Positions 16,805 through 25,906 are shown, numbered from the stretch's first letter. The stretch: 64,000 bases of DNA from Candidatus Saccharibacteria bacterium oral taxon 488 (GCA_013099015.1 CP039998.1:186001-250000); one strand, 5' to 3'. Numbers and translations are program-made. Notes: a model not told the origin generated them from the letters alone.

Positions 16805-18055
16805 ATGCGAACGAGTCAACTATTTACCAAAACGGCCAAGACCGCACCGGCGGACGAAGTGTCGAAAAATGCGCAGCTCCTCATCCGGGCGGGATTTGTG
16901 TATAAGGTGATGGCGGGCGTATATGCGTATACACCACTGGGGCTGCGTGTGCTGGAAAACATCAAACAAATTGTCCGTGAGGAGATGAATGCGATTGGTG
17001 GCCAAGAGTTGATCATGACAAATTTGCAGCGCCGCGAGACCTGGGAGGCGACTGGTCGCTGGAGTGATGAAGTGGTCGATGTGTGGTTCAAAACTCGCTT
17101 GCAAGACGACACTGAGCTGGGGTTAGCCTGGAGCCACGAAGAAGCGATTATGGAAATGATGCAACAATATGTTAAAAGCTATAAGGATCTACCGGTTAGT
17201 GTGTATCAGTTTCAGACCAAGTTGCGCAATGAGCTGCGATCAAAGAGCGGTATTATGCGTGGCCGTGAATTTGTCATGAAGGATATGTACAGCCTGCACG
17301 CCACACAGCAGGACATGGATCAGTATTATGAGCGGGTTATCGAGGCGTATAAGCGCTGCTATGCGCGGTTTGGCATTGGTGATAGTACATTTGTGACATT
17401 TGCTGGCGGTGGGGCGTTTACTAAGTTTAGTCACGAGTTTCAGACGATATGTGAAGCGGGTGAGGATACGCTGTACGTCAATGCTGACCAGACGGTGGCT
17501 GTCAACGAAGAGGTGTTGGATGATGCTACCAAGGAATTGGGTATCAGTAGAGATGATCTACTGCCAGTTGTCAGTGCGGAGGTGGGCAATATATTTAAAT
17601 TTGGTACCGAAAAAGCTGAGCAGATGGGTATCATGTACACCGGTGAAGATGGCAAGCAGCATCCGATTTACCTTGCAAGCTACGGTATTGGCATCACGCG
17701 GGTGATGGGTGTGGTTGCCGAAAAAATGTCGGATGATAAGGGGTTGGTCTGGCCGGAGAATATCGCACCGTTCAAGGTTCATGTGGTGGCGATTGGTGAT
17801 AAGGGTCAGGAGCTAGCGAGTACATTATATACCGAGCTGGCGGAAAAGAACGTGGCAGTGTTGCTGGACGATCGGGCCGAGCGGCCAGGCGTCAAGTTCG
17901 CCGATGCGGAGTTGATGGGTCTGCCATGGCGGATTACGATTGGCGATCGGGCAATTGATGGTGACGGACTATTTGAGCTGACCGAGCGGGCGACTGGCGA
18001 GACGAAGAAGCTGGATTATCAGCAACTCGTCGCCTTTTGTTTGGAGCGCGGGTGA
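16805..18055 (+). CDS. proS: Prolyl-tRNA synthetase, short form without editing domain
   Basis: Class II synthetase that charges tRNA-Pro. At 416 residues it lacks the roughly 180-residue INS editing domain that bacterial-type ProS carries between motifs 2 and 3; the motif 2 region (RSKSGIMRGREFVMKDMYS) and motif 3 (YGIGITRVMGVVAE) flank only a short linker. A C-terminal anticodon-binding domain is present. ATG 16805 follows GGAGG and lies one base after the CPBP stop. Short ProS forms are known from some lineages and rely on trans-editing or tolerate Ala-tRNA-Pro. Confidence 0.94.
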   Translation: MRTSQLFTKTAKTAPADEVSKNAQLLIRAGFVYKVMAGVYAYTPLGLRVLENIKQIVREEMNAIGGQELIMTNLQRRETWEATGRWSDEVVDVWFKTRLQDDTELGLAWSHEEAIMEMMQQYVKSYKDLPVSVYQFQTKLRNELRSKSGIMRGREFVMKDMYSLHATQQDMDQYYERVIEAYKRCYARFGIGDSTFVTFAGGGAFTKFSHEFQTICEAGEDTLYVNADQTVAVNEEVLDDATKELGISRDDLLPVVSAEVGNIFKFGTEKAEQMGIMYTGEDGKQHPIYLASYGIGITRVMGVVAEKMSDDKGLVWPENIAPFKVHVVAIGDKGQELASTLYTELAEKNVAVLLDDRAERPGVKFADAELMGLPWRITIGDRAIDGDGLFELTERATGETKKLDYQQLVAFCLERG

Positions 18056-18112
18056 TCACATTGTCTGATATGTGCGACGGAGGCCGGATTGCACCAGGGG
18101 CTCCGCCATGTA

Positions 18113-18141
18113 TTGACATGGTTTTGGGTGATTGCTATACT
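18113..18141 (+). promoter_or_regulatory. Promoter of greA
   Basis: TTGACA (18113-18118), 17 bases, TGC-TATACT (18136-18141). This is one of the strongest consensus promoters of the window and gives a leader of about 82 bases. Confidence 0.75.
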
Positions 18142-18171
18142 CGTAGAGACTTAAATAACCATATGGATAAG

Positions 18172-18212
18172 CGCTATATATAGCACTTTTTGTTTTTGTA
18201 GACGCTATATAT
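18172..18212 (+). promoter_or_regulatory. greA leader with two copies of CGCTATATAT
   Basis: CGCTATATAT occurs at 18172-18181 and 18203-18212. The first copy is part of the palindrome GCTATATATAGC (18173-18184) followed by T-rich sequence; its right half can instead pair over 9 bases with the second copy just before the ribosome site. Two exclusive folds are therefore possible. Function is inferred only. Confidence 0.4.
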
Positions 18213-18229
18213 GGAGTGAGGAGAGTAAC

Positions 18230-18685
18230 ATGAATAAGGTATATCAGATTACTGAGAGTGGCCAACGTGAGCTAGAACGAGAGCTAGACGAGCTGAAAAG
18301 TCGGCGCGGTGAGATCGCTGATAAAATCGCGGCAGCGCGGGATTTTGGCGATTTGAGCGAAAATGCAGAGTATGACGCAGCGCGCGAGGCTCAAGGGCTG
18401 CTAGAAACGCGCATCACCGAGATTGAAACAATTTTGCAGAATGCGAGCATCATTCAGGCTGGCAGTAGTTCGACGGTGGTGCTGGGTAGTACAGTGGAGC
18501 TGGAGGCGAACGGTAAGACAGTGGTTTATACCGTCGTTGGGCCGGTCGAGGCGGATCCGCTAGAAGGGAAGGTCTCGAATGAGTCGCCGATTGGCCAGGC
18601 GTTGATGGGAAAAACAGTTGGTGATACGGTAACGATCAGCACGCCAAAGGGTGAGTTAGCGTATACAGTTGTGGCGCTGCGGTAG
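18230..18685 (+). CDS. greA: Transcription elongation factor GreA
   Basis: GreA rescues backtracked RNA polymerase by stimulating transcript cleavage. The 151-residue protein has the N-terminal coiled coil with the acidic tip (DFGDLSENAEYDAAREAQ) and the C-terminal domain with VGPVEADPLEGKVSNESPIGQALMGK. Length is about normal. GGAGTGAGGAG precedes the ATG. It is monocistronic with a strong promoter. Confidence 0.96.
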   Translation: MNKVYQITESGQRELERELDELKSRRGEIADKIAAARDFGDLSENAEYDAAREAQGLLETRITEIETILQNASIIQAGSSSTVVLGSTVELEANGKTVVYTVVGPVEADPLEGKVSNESPIGQALMGKTVGDTVTISTPKGELAYTVVALR

Positions 18686-18718
18686 AGTCTTGGGGCGATA
18701 TTTGCGACAGTTTGTTAC

Positions 18719-19330
18719 TTAAAATATGTTACGAAAGATGCAATATAGTATGCGTGACAGTGTATGTTGCTTTCTAAATATGCGCTGCCTCGTCGTTTTT
18801 TCTAATTTCTTCTGTACAGCTTGACGTGCTTGTTTCCGTACTTTTTTCAGCATCAGTCGCTGAGACCCACTTTCAGATAACCCTTGGAGTATGATATCAT
18901 CTTGCACTGGTAAGTTCTGCTGGTTAAACTGCTCCATGATCGTTTTTGCTGGTGTAGCGTCAGTTTTTGGATGATAAAAGTTATATATTGCTAGAGTTAC
19001 TCGGCCGAGACGCTTTTGCATTTCTTTAGAAAGCCCACCAGGTTTACGCTCCAATTCCTTGAGCGCGTCCTCGAGAGCGTATGCTTCCTCTGGATATTTT
19101 TCACGGAGTAAATCAGCCACATTGACCACATCCATTAGGGCACGGAGTGGGTAGGCCGGGGGTTCCGTCCTGCTCCTTAGTTCTTCTATCCACGAATGAG
19201 CATTATGGTAGAGCTTCTTTGCTTGACCTGGGTCGTCACAGCCATCGGGCGAGTCCACTTCCCATGAGGACGTCGAGGTCTCTGGGGGCGTCGGGGTTTC
19301 ATCTCTTGTTAGCAGCGTATCCTTGAACAT
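18719..19330 (-). CDS. Orphan protein of unknown function with basic C-terminus
   Basis: A 203-residue protein: an acidic, Thr/Pro-rich N-terminal 40 residues, a helical middle (YPLRALMDVVNVADLLREKYPEEAYALEDAL), and a strongly basic C-terminal 50 residues (KKVRKQARQAVQKKLEKTTRQR) ending in a short aromatic tail. The basic end could bind nucleic acid or membranes. No family recognised. It converges with greA. Confidence 0.7.
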   Translation of the reverse strand: MFKDTLLTRDETPTPPETSTSSWEVDSPDGCDDPGQAKKLYHNAHSWIEELRSRTEPPAYPLRALMDVVNVADLLREKYPEEAYALEDALKELERKPGGLSKEMQKRLGRVTLAIYNFYHPKTDATPAKTIMEQFNQQNLPVQDDIILQGLSESGSQRLMLKKVRKQARQAVQKKLEKTTRQRIFRKQHTLSRILYCIFRNIF

Positions 19331-19412
19331 CGTTCTCCATTATCCAATAAATACTTCATCTTTGCAAGGCCATTGGCGATAATATTATTAAAAGCGCATC
19401 AGTAATAAGTGA

Positions 19413-19418
19413 TATAAT
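19413..19418 (+). promoter_or_regulatory. Extended -10 box of the DUF2207 gene (leaderless)
   Basis: TGA-TATAAT with 6 bases to ATG 19425. Confidence 0.65.
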
Positions 19419-19424
19419 TAACAT

Positions 19425-21164
19425 ATGAAGCGGTTTTTCTTTGGGATGGTCGCGGTGATTGTGCTGTTGGTTGGGTTCGGGTCAACGGCACAGGCGGCAA
19501 ATAACTTTACGATTAGTAATTATACTGTCGACATGGAACTGGGGCGTGATAGTGAACAGCGTTCGACACTGCGTACCAAATTGACCATTACTGCGGATTT
19601 TCCGCCGCGGCAGAACCATGGCATTGCACCAGTGTTTGTCAAGAAGTATAACGGACATCCGACTCACTTTACGCTGGAGTCAGTGACGGATGAGCGGGGT
19701 GCGCCGCTGGAGTATAGGTGGCATAATGATGAGCTGAGAATTGGCAACAAAGACACCTACGTCAAGGGCAAAAAGACCTATGTCATTACCTATACGCAGC
19801 GGGACGTGACGAAATTATATCACGATACGGGTAAACAGGAGTTTTATTGGGATGCGATCGGCACTGCTTGGCAGGTGCCAATTCAGTCAGCATCGGTGAC
19901 GCTCAAGCTGAGTCCCGAGCTGGTGGATGCTAAGCAAACGGGCCTCCAGTGTTATCAGGGAATATTCGGCAGTAGCCAGCGCTGCGAGGTGCGTGAACAG
20001 GGCGATACGTTGACGGCGACAGCCCGTGCACTGCCAAAGAAGGCGGGCGTGACGATCGCGGTCGGGTTTGCGCCGGGGACGTTTGCGGCGTATCAGATGT
20101 CATTCATGGAACAGCTGATTGATTGGTGGGCGAAATTACAATTGGTGTTGCTGGCGGTGGCGCTGATATTGGTGGGGGTGATCATCGTGGCTTATTATCG
20201 GTCGATTGGTCGCCGTAAAGAACTGGAGCCAATTCCGCCGGAGTATTTGCCACCGCGAGGTACGAGCGTGACGACGTCGGCCAAGCTGGTGCAGCCGTTT
20301 CATATGGTCAAGGGGTCGGTGATGGCGGCACAAATGATAGACCTGGCGGTGCGCCACTACATTCAGGTTATCGAGGTGAAGCCGCGTACGACATGGCGAA
20401 CAGCCGAGTACGAAGTGAAAGTGATACAAGCTCCGGGCAAACTCCTGGCCGAGGAGCAAGAAATGCTGAGGAATATATTTGGCTCCTCGCCGAAAGTTGG
20501 TAAGCGGTTAAATCTAAAAACGCTGCGTAACAATGCGCGATACGCGGCGCGAGTACGCTATAGCGCAAAGCAAATGAAGGGGCGGCTCATTGACGACTAT
20601 GGTTTGCAAGCGCGCGAGCCGCAGCATACCCGACGATTTCGACGGTACGCGATAATTATCAGTATTTTTGCGGTGCTATTGTTGTCGCCGGTGCTCTTGG
20701 TGTTGGCGGGGATGGTGTTTTATCTGTCGTTTGGTAAGGTGCTGACTGACAAGGGTCTGGCGCTCAGGCGGCATCTGGCGGGCCTGAAGAGGTACATTGG
20801 CGTGGCTGAGGTCGAGCGTTTGCAGATGCTGCAGAGTCCTGAGGGTGCAGAAAAAGTAAAAGTTGATGCGGCTGACGAGAAACAATTGGTGAAATTGTAC
20901 GAGCGGGTATTGCCATATGCGGTGTTGTTTGGGCAGGAAAAAGAATGGAGTGCGCAGCTGGGTAAGTACTATGAGCAGGTCGGCGAACAGCCGGATTGGT
21001 ATAGTGGCCAAGGCGCGTTCAATGCGGCGGCGTTTGCGGCTGGAATGAACAGCTTGTCGAGCGTGGCTAGTAGCGCCAGTGATTACTCTTCGACCTCTGG
21101 CGGCTCAACTGGCGGCGGCTTCGTTGGCGGCGGAGGCGGAGGCGGCGGAGGCGGCGGCTGGTAA
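19425..21164 (+). CDS. DUF2207 domain membrane protein with glycine-rich tail
   Basis: A 579-residue predicted membrane protein. Residues 1-24 form a signal peptide (ending AQA). An extracellular beta-rich domain of the DUF2207 type spans about 25-225 (NFTISNYTVDMEL, YTQRDVTKLY), followed by a membrane segment near 240, a cytoplasmic stretch, and further membrane segments near 410-435. The C-terminus is a run of glycines, which is also typical of the family (often named for this tail). Function of the family is unknown. The next gene begins 3 bases later. Confidence 0.85.
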   Translation: MKRFFFGMVAVIVLLVGFGSTAQAANNFTISNYTVDMELGRDSEQRSTLRTKLTITADFPPRQNHGIAPVFVKKYNGHPTHFTLESVTDERGAPLEYRWHNDELRIGNKDTYVKGKKTYVITYTQRDVTKLYHDTGKQEFYWDAIGTAWQVPIQSASVTLKLSPELVDAKQTGLQCYQGIFGSSQRCEVREQGDTLTATARALPKKAGVTIAVGFAPGTFAAYQMSFMEQLIDWWAKLQLVLLAVALILVGVIIVAYYRSIGRRKELEPIPPEYLPPRGTSVTTSAKLVQPFHMVKGSVMAAQMIDLAVRHYIQVIEVKPRTTWRTAEYEVKVIQAPGKLLAEEQEMLRNIFGSSPKVGKRLNLKTLRNNARYAARVRYSAKQMKGRLIDDYGLQAREPQHTRRFRRYAIIISIFAVLLLSPVLLVLAGMVFYLSFGKVLTDKGLALRRHLAGLKRYIGVAEVERLQMLQSPEGAEKVKVDAADEKQLVKLYERVLPYAVLFGQEKEWSAQLGKYYEQVGEQPDWYSGQGAFNAAAFAAGMNSLSSVASSASDYSSTSGGSTGGGFVGGGGGGGGGGGW

Positions 21165-21166
21165 CC

Positions 21167-22120
21167 GTGTCTGATGTTTTATTATTGGCGATGGCGGCGG
21201 TGCTGCTGGTGCTGTCGGGGTCGTTTTCGGGTCTTAATATTGGGCTGATGATGGCGCGGCCCGATGATTTGCGGCGCAAGGCCCGGCAGGGCGACGCAAT
21301 TGCTGCACGAGTCTACCGCTACCGCAAAGATGGATATTATCTGATCTTTTGTATTTTGCTGGGTAACGTTGGCGTCAATACGGCGATGTCGATTTTGCTG
21401 GGTAATATGACGAACGGCGTGGTTGGCGGGTTGATTGCCACATTACTGATCACGATGTTTGGCGAGATTTTGCCGCAGGCGATTTTTACTCAACGCGGCT
21501 ACCGTTTTGTGCGGCATTTCTTTTGGCTGCTGGATGTGATTTATGTGTTATTTTGGCCGTTGGCGAAGCCGATGTCCAAGCTGCTCAATCGCTGGCTAGG
21601 CAAGGAAACGCCGCAGCTGTATTCGCATCAGGAGTTGGAACAGATCATTCACGAGCATGCTGAGCGGTCGGACAGTCCGGTTGATTACGATGAAAGCCGG
21701 ATTGCTTCGGGCGCGCTGCAATTCAGTAAAAAGACAGCTGTCGATTTGGTAACGCCGATGGATGAGGTGTTTACGGTGGAGTTGGATGATGAGTTGGATG
21801 CGACACTGCTGGCACAGATCAAGCATGCTGGGCATTCGCGGATCCCGGTGTGTGATGATGAGCGGCTGGTAGGAATTTTGTATGTCAAAGATGTAGTGGG
21901 GCGCGAGCTGCCACTGCCAATCAGTCAATTGTACCGCGATAAGATCCATGACATTGATGCGCGGTCGCGGCTGGACACGGTGCTCAGCCGATTTATCCAA
22001 ACCCGCAATCATTTGTTTGTGGTGATGGATGATGAGAAGGAGCTGGGCATCATCACATTGGAGGACGTGATTGAAGAGATTTTGGACCAGGAAATTGAGG
22101 ACGAATACGACGAGGAATGA
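21167..22120 (+). CDS. CNNM/CorC-type transporter-like protein (DUF21 plus CBS pair)
   Basis: A 317-residue protein with an N-terminal DUF21 membrane domain (about 1-140, with GSFSGLNIGLM and GNVGVNTAMS) and two CBS domains (about 170-310, VTPMDEVFTVELDDEL and LFVVMDDEKELGIITLEDVIEEI). The family is linked to magnesium or sodium export and was once called hemolysin-like. The C-terminal transporter-associated domain is absent. GTG start, coupled to the DUF2207 gene. Confidence 0.9.
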   Translation: MSDVLLLAMAAVLLVLSGSFSGLNIGLMMARPDDLRRKARQGDAIAARVYRYRKDGYYLIFCILLGNVGVNTAMSILLGNMTNGVVGGLIATLLITMFGEILPQAIFTQRGYRFVRHFFWLLDVIYVLFWPLAKPMSKLLNRWLGKETPQLYSHQELEQIIHEHAERSDSPVDYDESRIASGALQFSKKTAVDLVTPMDEVFTVELDDELDATLLAQIKHAGHSRIPVCDDERLVGILYVKDVVGRELPLPISQLYRDKIHDIDARSRLDTVLSRFIQTRNHLFVVMDDEKELGIITLEDVIEEILDQEIEDEYDEE

Positions 22121-22217
22121 GACGAGAGATTATGCCTTATGCTGTAAGAGCAAAATAAAAAACCAAAGAAATCTAAGAGGTAGACAGCTATTTAGGTAGC
22201 AAATCAGTCAAAAGTAC

Positions 22218-22255
22218 TTGACTTTTTATAGTACCTTGTATAACATAGTACTATA
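22218..22255 (+). promoter_or_regulatory. Promoter and inverted-repeat operator of the ABC-PadR operon
   Basis: TTGACT (22218-22223) with TAACAT 17 bases on (22241-22246) or TATAAC (22239-22244). The inverted repeat TATAGTAC (22227-22234) and GTACTATA (22248-22255), separated by 13 bases, covers the spacer and the -10 box. A PadR-type regulator is encoded in the operon, so self-repression is likely by analogy with PadR systems. Confidence 0.65.
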
Positions 22256-22281
22256 CATAACAAAACTATAAGGAGTATAGC

Positions 22282-23571
22282 ATGAGAAGAATCGATATCA
22301 TCAATCGGGCGAGGCGAAACCTTCGCCAGTCAAAGGGTCGGACGATTTTGACGGCATTGGCGATTTCCGTCGGGGCGTTCACGATTGGTTTGGCCCTGAT
22401 GGCTGGTGAGGGTGGTCGGCTGTATACTAACAGTATCGTTGATGCGGCTGGTGATAAAAAAGTAATCATGGTTGGTAAAAAGGTGGAGTCGGAAAAGAAA
22501 GAGGAATTACCAGAATATGGTAGTTCGGCAGAAGAGGCTGACAAGAATAAAGCATTGGCTGCACGCAGCAAATATTCGCTCAACGACAAGGACCTGGAGA
22601 AGATCAGACAAACACCGCACGTAAAAACGGTAACGCCAGCATATTCAACTGATGGCGTGGCGTATGCTAAAAGCTCAGCCAGTGATAAAAAATTTGCATT
22701 GACAGTGGCTGTCAAAATGGACAGGACTCGGGCAGAATTGGCGGCGGGAACTTTGGAAGATTTTATGCCAAAGCCAGGTGAGATTATCATCCCGAATGAT
22801 TATGTGAAACAGTTGGGTTTCAAAGATGCGCAGTCGGCGATTGGCCAAACAATAACCTTGGGTGTGCGTAGTGCAGCGCAGGGTGGTAATGTCGCCAAAG
22901 AGGTGTCGTTCAAGATTGCGGCAGTCGACAAAAAATCAGACACCATTTTGTTTTATGAGCCAATGCTGAGAATCTCGACGGCTGATGCTAAGGCTATCTA
23001 TGAATTCAGTCATGACAAGAGCCAGCCAAACCAGTACTCAACGGCGATTGCTATGGTGGATAACGAGAGCAATGTTGATACTGCTAAAGACGTGATCGGC
23101 AAAGATTATAATGCATACTCAATTCAGGATATTCGGAAGGCGCTACTAACGATGGTTAATGTAGCGCAGGTGGCGCTGGCGGCATTTGGCGGATTGGCGC
23201 TGCTCGCTAGTGTGTTTGGAATTGTGAACACTATGTATATTTCGGTACTGGAGCGAACCAGTCAAATTGGTTTGATGAAAGCGCTCGGGATGCGTGGTCG
23301 TGATATTGGTAAGTTGTTCCGCTATGAGGCGGCATGGGTCGGTTTGTTAGGTGGCTTGATTGGTGTTGGGCTGGCAAGTTTGGTGACGTTGTTAAACCCT
23401 ATGATTACTAATGCTTTGGGATTGGGGGCAGGGACAAACCTACTGGTTATCAATCCGCTGCAAATCGGGCTATTGGTATTTGGACTAGTGGTGATGGCAG
23501 TAATTTCTGGCTGGCTGCCGAGCTGCAAAGCAACAAAGCTAGACCCAATTGAGGCATTAAGGACTGAATAG
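22282..23571 (+). CDS. ABC transporter permease, MacB/FtsX type
   Basis: A 429-residue permease with one N-terminal membrane segment (about 22-42), a large extracytoplasmic domain (about 45-280) and three C-terminal membrane segments in an FtsX domain, ending with the conserved P..ALRTE. This is the layout of MacB-like exporters and lipoprotein or peptide mechanotransmission systems. TATAAGGAG lies before the ATG. The ATPase follows after 10 bases. Confidence 0.9.
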   Translation: MRRIDIINRARRNLRQSKGRTILTALAISVGAFTIGLALMAGEGGRLYTNSIVDAAGDKKVIMVGKKVESEKKEELPEYGSSAEEADKNKALAARSKYSLNDKDLEKIRQTPHVKTVTPAYSTDGVAYAKSSASDKKFALTVAVKMDRTRAELAAGTLEDFMPKPGEIIIPNDYVKQLGFKDAQSAIGQTITLGVRSAAQGGNVAKEVSFKIAAVDKKSDTILFYEPMLRISTADAKAIYEFSHDKSQPNQYSTAIAMVDNESNVDTAKDVIGKDYNAYSIQDIRKALLTMVNVAQVALAAFGGLALLASVFGIVNTMYISVLERTSQIGLMKALGMRGRDIGKLFRYEAAWVGLLGGLIGVGLASLVTLLNPMITNALGLGAGTNLLVINPLQIGLLVFGLVVMAVISGWLPSCKATKLDPIEALRTE

Positions 23572-23581
23572 GAGAAGTATC

Positions 23582-24280
23582 ATGATTGAACTGAAAAATG
23601 TGACGAAGATTTACGGTAAAAAGAAAAACCAATTCATAGCCCTGAAAAATGTCAGCTTAACCATTCCAACAGGAGCCAGCGTGGCAATTTTAGGAAAATC
23701 CGGCTCAGGAAAATCGACATTGATGCATGCCATTTCAGGGTTGGATAAGCCGCAGAAAGGTCAAGTGATTATCGATGGACAAGATATTTTGCAACTGAAG
23801 CCAAAGCGTGTCGATGAATTCCGTGCTAAAAAAATTGGCTTTATTTTCCAGAGTTTCTTCGTCCAGGGCAATGAAAGCGTGATTGACAATGTCAGTTTGC
23901 CGCTGGAAATTGCGCGGCTGCCACGGAAAAAGCGAGTGCATAAAATCAACGCGGCGCTTAAGGCGGTGGATTTGTACGATAAGCGCAAGAATCGCGCCAA
24001 AGACTTGTCGGGCGGGCAAAAGCAGCGCTTGGCGATTGCTCGGGCAATTGTCGGTGATCCACAAATCCTTTTTGCTGACGAGCCGACTGGTAACTTAGAC
24101 AGTGAAACGGGCGCGAAAGTAGAAGAATTATTGTTTGATTATAACAAGCAAAAGGGTGTGACGTTGATTGTGGTGACACACGACGCTGATTTGGCGAAAA
24201 AATGCGATCATCAGATTATAATTAAAGACGGGCGGATTGAACATTCGACCGTACCGAAAGGAGGGAAGTATGGACGTTAG
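23582..24280 (+). CDS. ABC transporter ATP-binding protein, MacB/LolD type
   Basis: A 232-residue ATPase with Walker A (GKSGSGKST), Q-loop (FIFQSFF), signature LSGGQKQR, Walker B (ILFADEPTGNLD) and the switch His (VTHD). The EPTGNLDS run is typical of the MacB/LolD/FtsE branch. It partners the permease just upstream. Its end overlaps the PadR start. Confidence 0.95.
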   Translation: MIELKNVTKIYGKKKNQFIALKNVSLTIPTGASVAILGKSGSGKSTLMHAISGLDKPQKGQVIIDGQDILQLKPKRVDEFRAKKIGFIFQSFFVQGNESVIDNVSLPLEIARLPRKKRVHKINAALKAVDLYDKRKNRAKDLSGGQKQRLAIARAIVGDPQILFADEPTGNLDSETGAKVEELLFDYNKQKGVTLIVVTHDADLAKKCDHQIIIKDGRIEHSTVPKGGKYGR

Positions 24281-24617
24281 TGCTTACGCGGAGAGCTTGG
24301 CGATTCAGCTGCGCAAAGGCTTTCTGGTGTATTGTGTACTGCTGGTGTGTGCTAAGCAGCCGCAATATACCGGCGACATCGTCAAGCAATTGAGTGATTC
24401 GGACTTAATGGTAGTGGAGGGTACGATTTATCCGCTGCTCAGCCGCTTGCAAAAATACGGCTATTTGCAGCACGAATGGCAGGAAAGCGAGCAAGGTCCG
24501 CCGCGCAAATATTATTCGCTCACTGACGTGGGCGCGCAGCTGGTGGATGAATTGAAAAATCGTATAAAAATGTTGAACACTTCGCTAAAAGATCTCGAGA
24601 AAGGAGCAAAGCGATGA
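24270..24617 (+). CDS. PadR family transcriptional regulator
   Basis: A 115-residue winged-helix protein with the PadR core (LRKGFLVYCVLLVC..., VVEGTIYPLLSRLQKYGYLQ, GPPRKYYSLTDVGAQL). PadR proteins are usually repressors that release DNA when a ligand binds. ATG 24270 follows AGGAGGG and overlaps the ATPase gene by 11 bases; an in-frame extension upstream is unlikely. Coupling suggests it controls the operon through the inverted repeat at 22227-22255. Confidence 0.92.
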   Translation: MDVSAYAESLAIQLRKGFLVYCVLLVCAKQPQYTGDIVKQLSDSDLMVVEGTIYPLLSRLQKYGYLQHEWQESEQGPPRKYYSLTDVGAQLVDELKNRIKMLNTSLKDLEKGAKR

Positions 24618-25906
24618 AAGAAATAACCAGAATTCATTTGGCAAAGACGCCGTTTAGCGTGGAAGTTGATGCCAAAAAATCATTGGAGAAATATCTTAAT
24701 TTAATTCAGAAAAACATGCATGCCGAGCCGGAAGCCATGCAAGAAATTGAAGCGCGAATGGTGGAGCTTTTGGCGGAGCGCGGTGTGTCGAAGGACGGTG
24801 TCATTAGTCACGATGATGTTTTGGCGGTGCAGAAACAAATGGGCGAACCGCGTGATTTTTCGGATGATGACGAGGTGGTGGAGACCGATGACGAGCCCGA
24901 GCGTTCAGAGCGTTCGGAGCGACGGCTGATGCGTGATACGGAGCATGCGCTGATTGGTGGCGTATGTGCAGGCATTGCTGCCTATTGGGGAACCAATCCT
25001 TTGTGGGTACGATTATTGTTCATTTTTTCGCCATTTATTACCTTTGGTGCAGCGGTACTGATTTATATTGTGATGTGGCTGTCAGTTCCAGAGGCGCGGA
25101 CTGCCTCTGATAAGCTCCAGATGCGCGGCAAGGCGGTAACGTTTGATTCGCTGAAGCGTCAGGCCAGTCGGAATGAGCCATCCGTAGGGCGGAATAGTAA
25201 CACGGGTCATACGGCAGCAAAAGTATTTCGATTTATTCTTGGTGTTGGTATTCTCATGGTAACGCTGGGATTATTTATTGCACTCATCGTGGGGGCGGTC
25301 AGTGGCATCGCGGTGATTGGTCTGCTTGATGGATTCTATGCACAGCCGTGGGCGTGGGGTCTGTGGGCATCCTTACTCGTTGGTGGCGTGGCGGCGGTAT
25401 GGCTGGGCGCGATATTGAGCCACAGCGCTTTCACGTGGACATTAAAGCGGCTATCGGTGGTTATGACGGTGGTGGCGCTAGTTGTGGGAGCACTATCGGT
25501 TTCGGGAATGACGCTGTTTGGTGTAGGTATGGCGAATGAGCTAGCACGTGACGAGGAGCGCTTGACAAAAGTCGTGCCGGTTGAATTGCCAAGTGATATG
25601 AAGGGCGTGAAGTATGTCCACGTCGAGGGCGAGGATGTGTCGTTACATTTTGGGGATACGACCCGAGGTGATATCAAGGTTGAACTGCGCTATATAGACC
25701 TCAAGGGCAAGCGCCAGCAGCCAAAAGTGTCGGCGGTGCGTGACGGTGATAAGCTCGTGCTCAGAGTTGAAAACCAGCGTAGTCGCTGTCGTACAACGTG
25801 GTTTGGCTTTTCGCCAGAGCTTGATGTCAACTGCTTCGGGTTTGTGCGATTGCACGTGTCTGGGCCGCTGTCGCCATCGCCCGCACCACAATCAAGCAAC
25901 GCATAG
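24614..25906 (+). CDS. PspC-domain membrane protein
   Basis: A 430-residue protein: an N-terminal cytoplasmic region (about 1-110) resembling the short domain often found with PadR partners, a PspC domain at about 112-160 (DTEHALIGGVCAGIAAYWG...LWVRLLFIF), two further membrane regions near 205-235 and 245-310, and a beta-rich extracytoplasmic C-terminus (from about 325). PspC proteins sense envelope stress. Its ATG overlaps the PadR stop as ATGA, so it belongs to the exporter operon. Confidence 0.85.
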   Translation: MKEITRIHLAKTPFSVEVDAKKSLEKYLNLIQKNMHAEPEAMQEIEARMVELLAERGVSKDGVISHDDVLAVQKQMGEPRDFSDDDEVVETDDEPERSERSERRLMRDTEHALIGGVCAGIAAYWGTNPLWVRLLFIFSPFITFGAAVLIYIVMWLSVPEARTASDKLQMRGKAVTFDSLKRQASRNEPSVGRNSNTGHTAAKVFRFILGVGILMVTLGLFIALIVGAVSGIAVIGLLDGFYAQPWAWGLWASLLVGGVAAVWLGAILSHSAFTWTLKRLSVVMTVVALVVGALSVSGMTLFGVGMANELARDEERLTKVVPVELPSDMKGVKYVHVEGEDVSLHFGDTTRGDIKVELRYIDLKGKRQQPKVSAVRDGDKLVLRVENQRSRCRTTWFGFSPELDVNCFGFVRLHVSGPLSPSPAPQSSNA

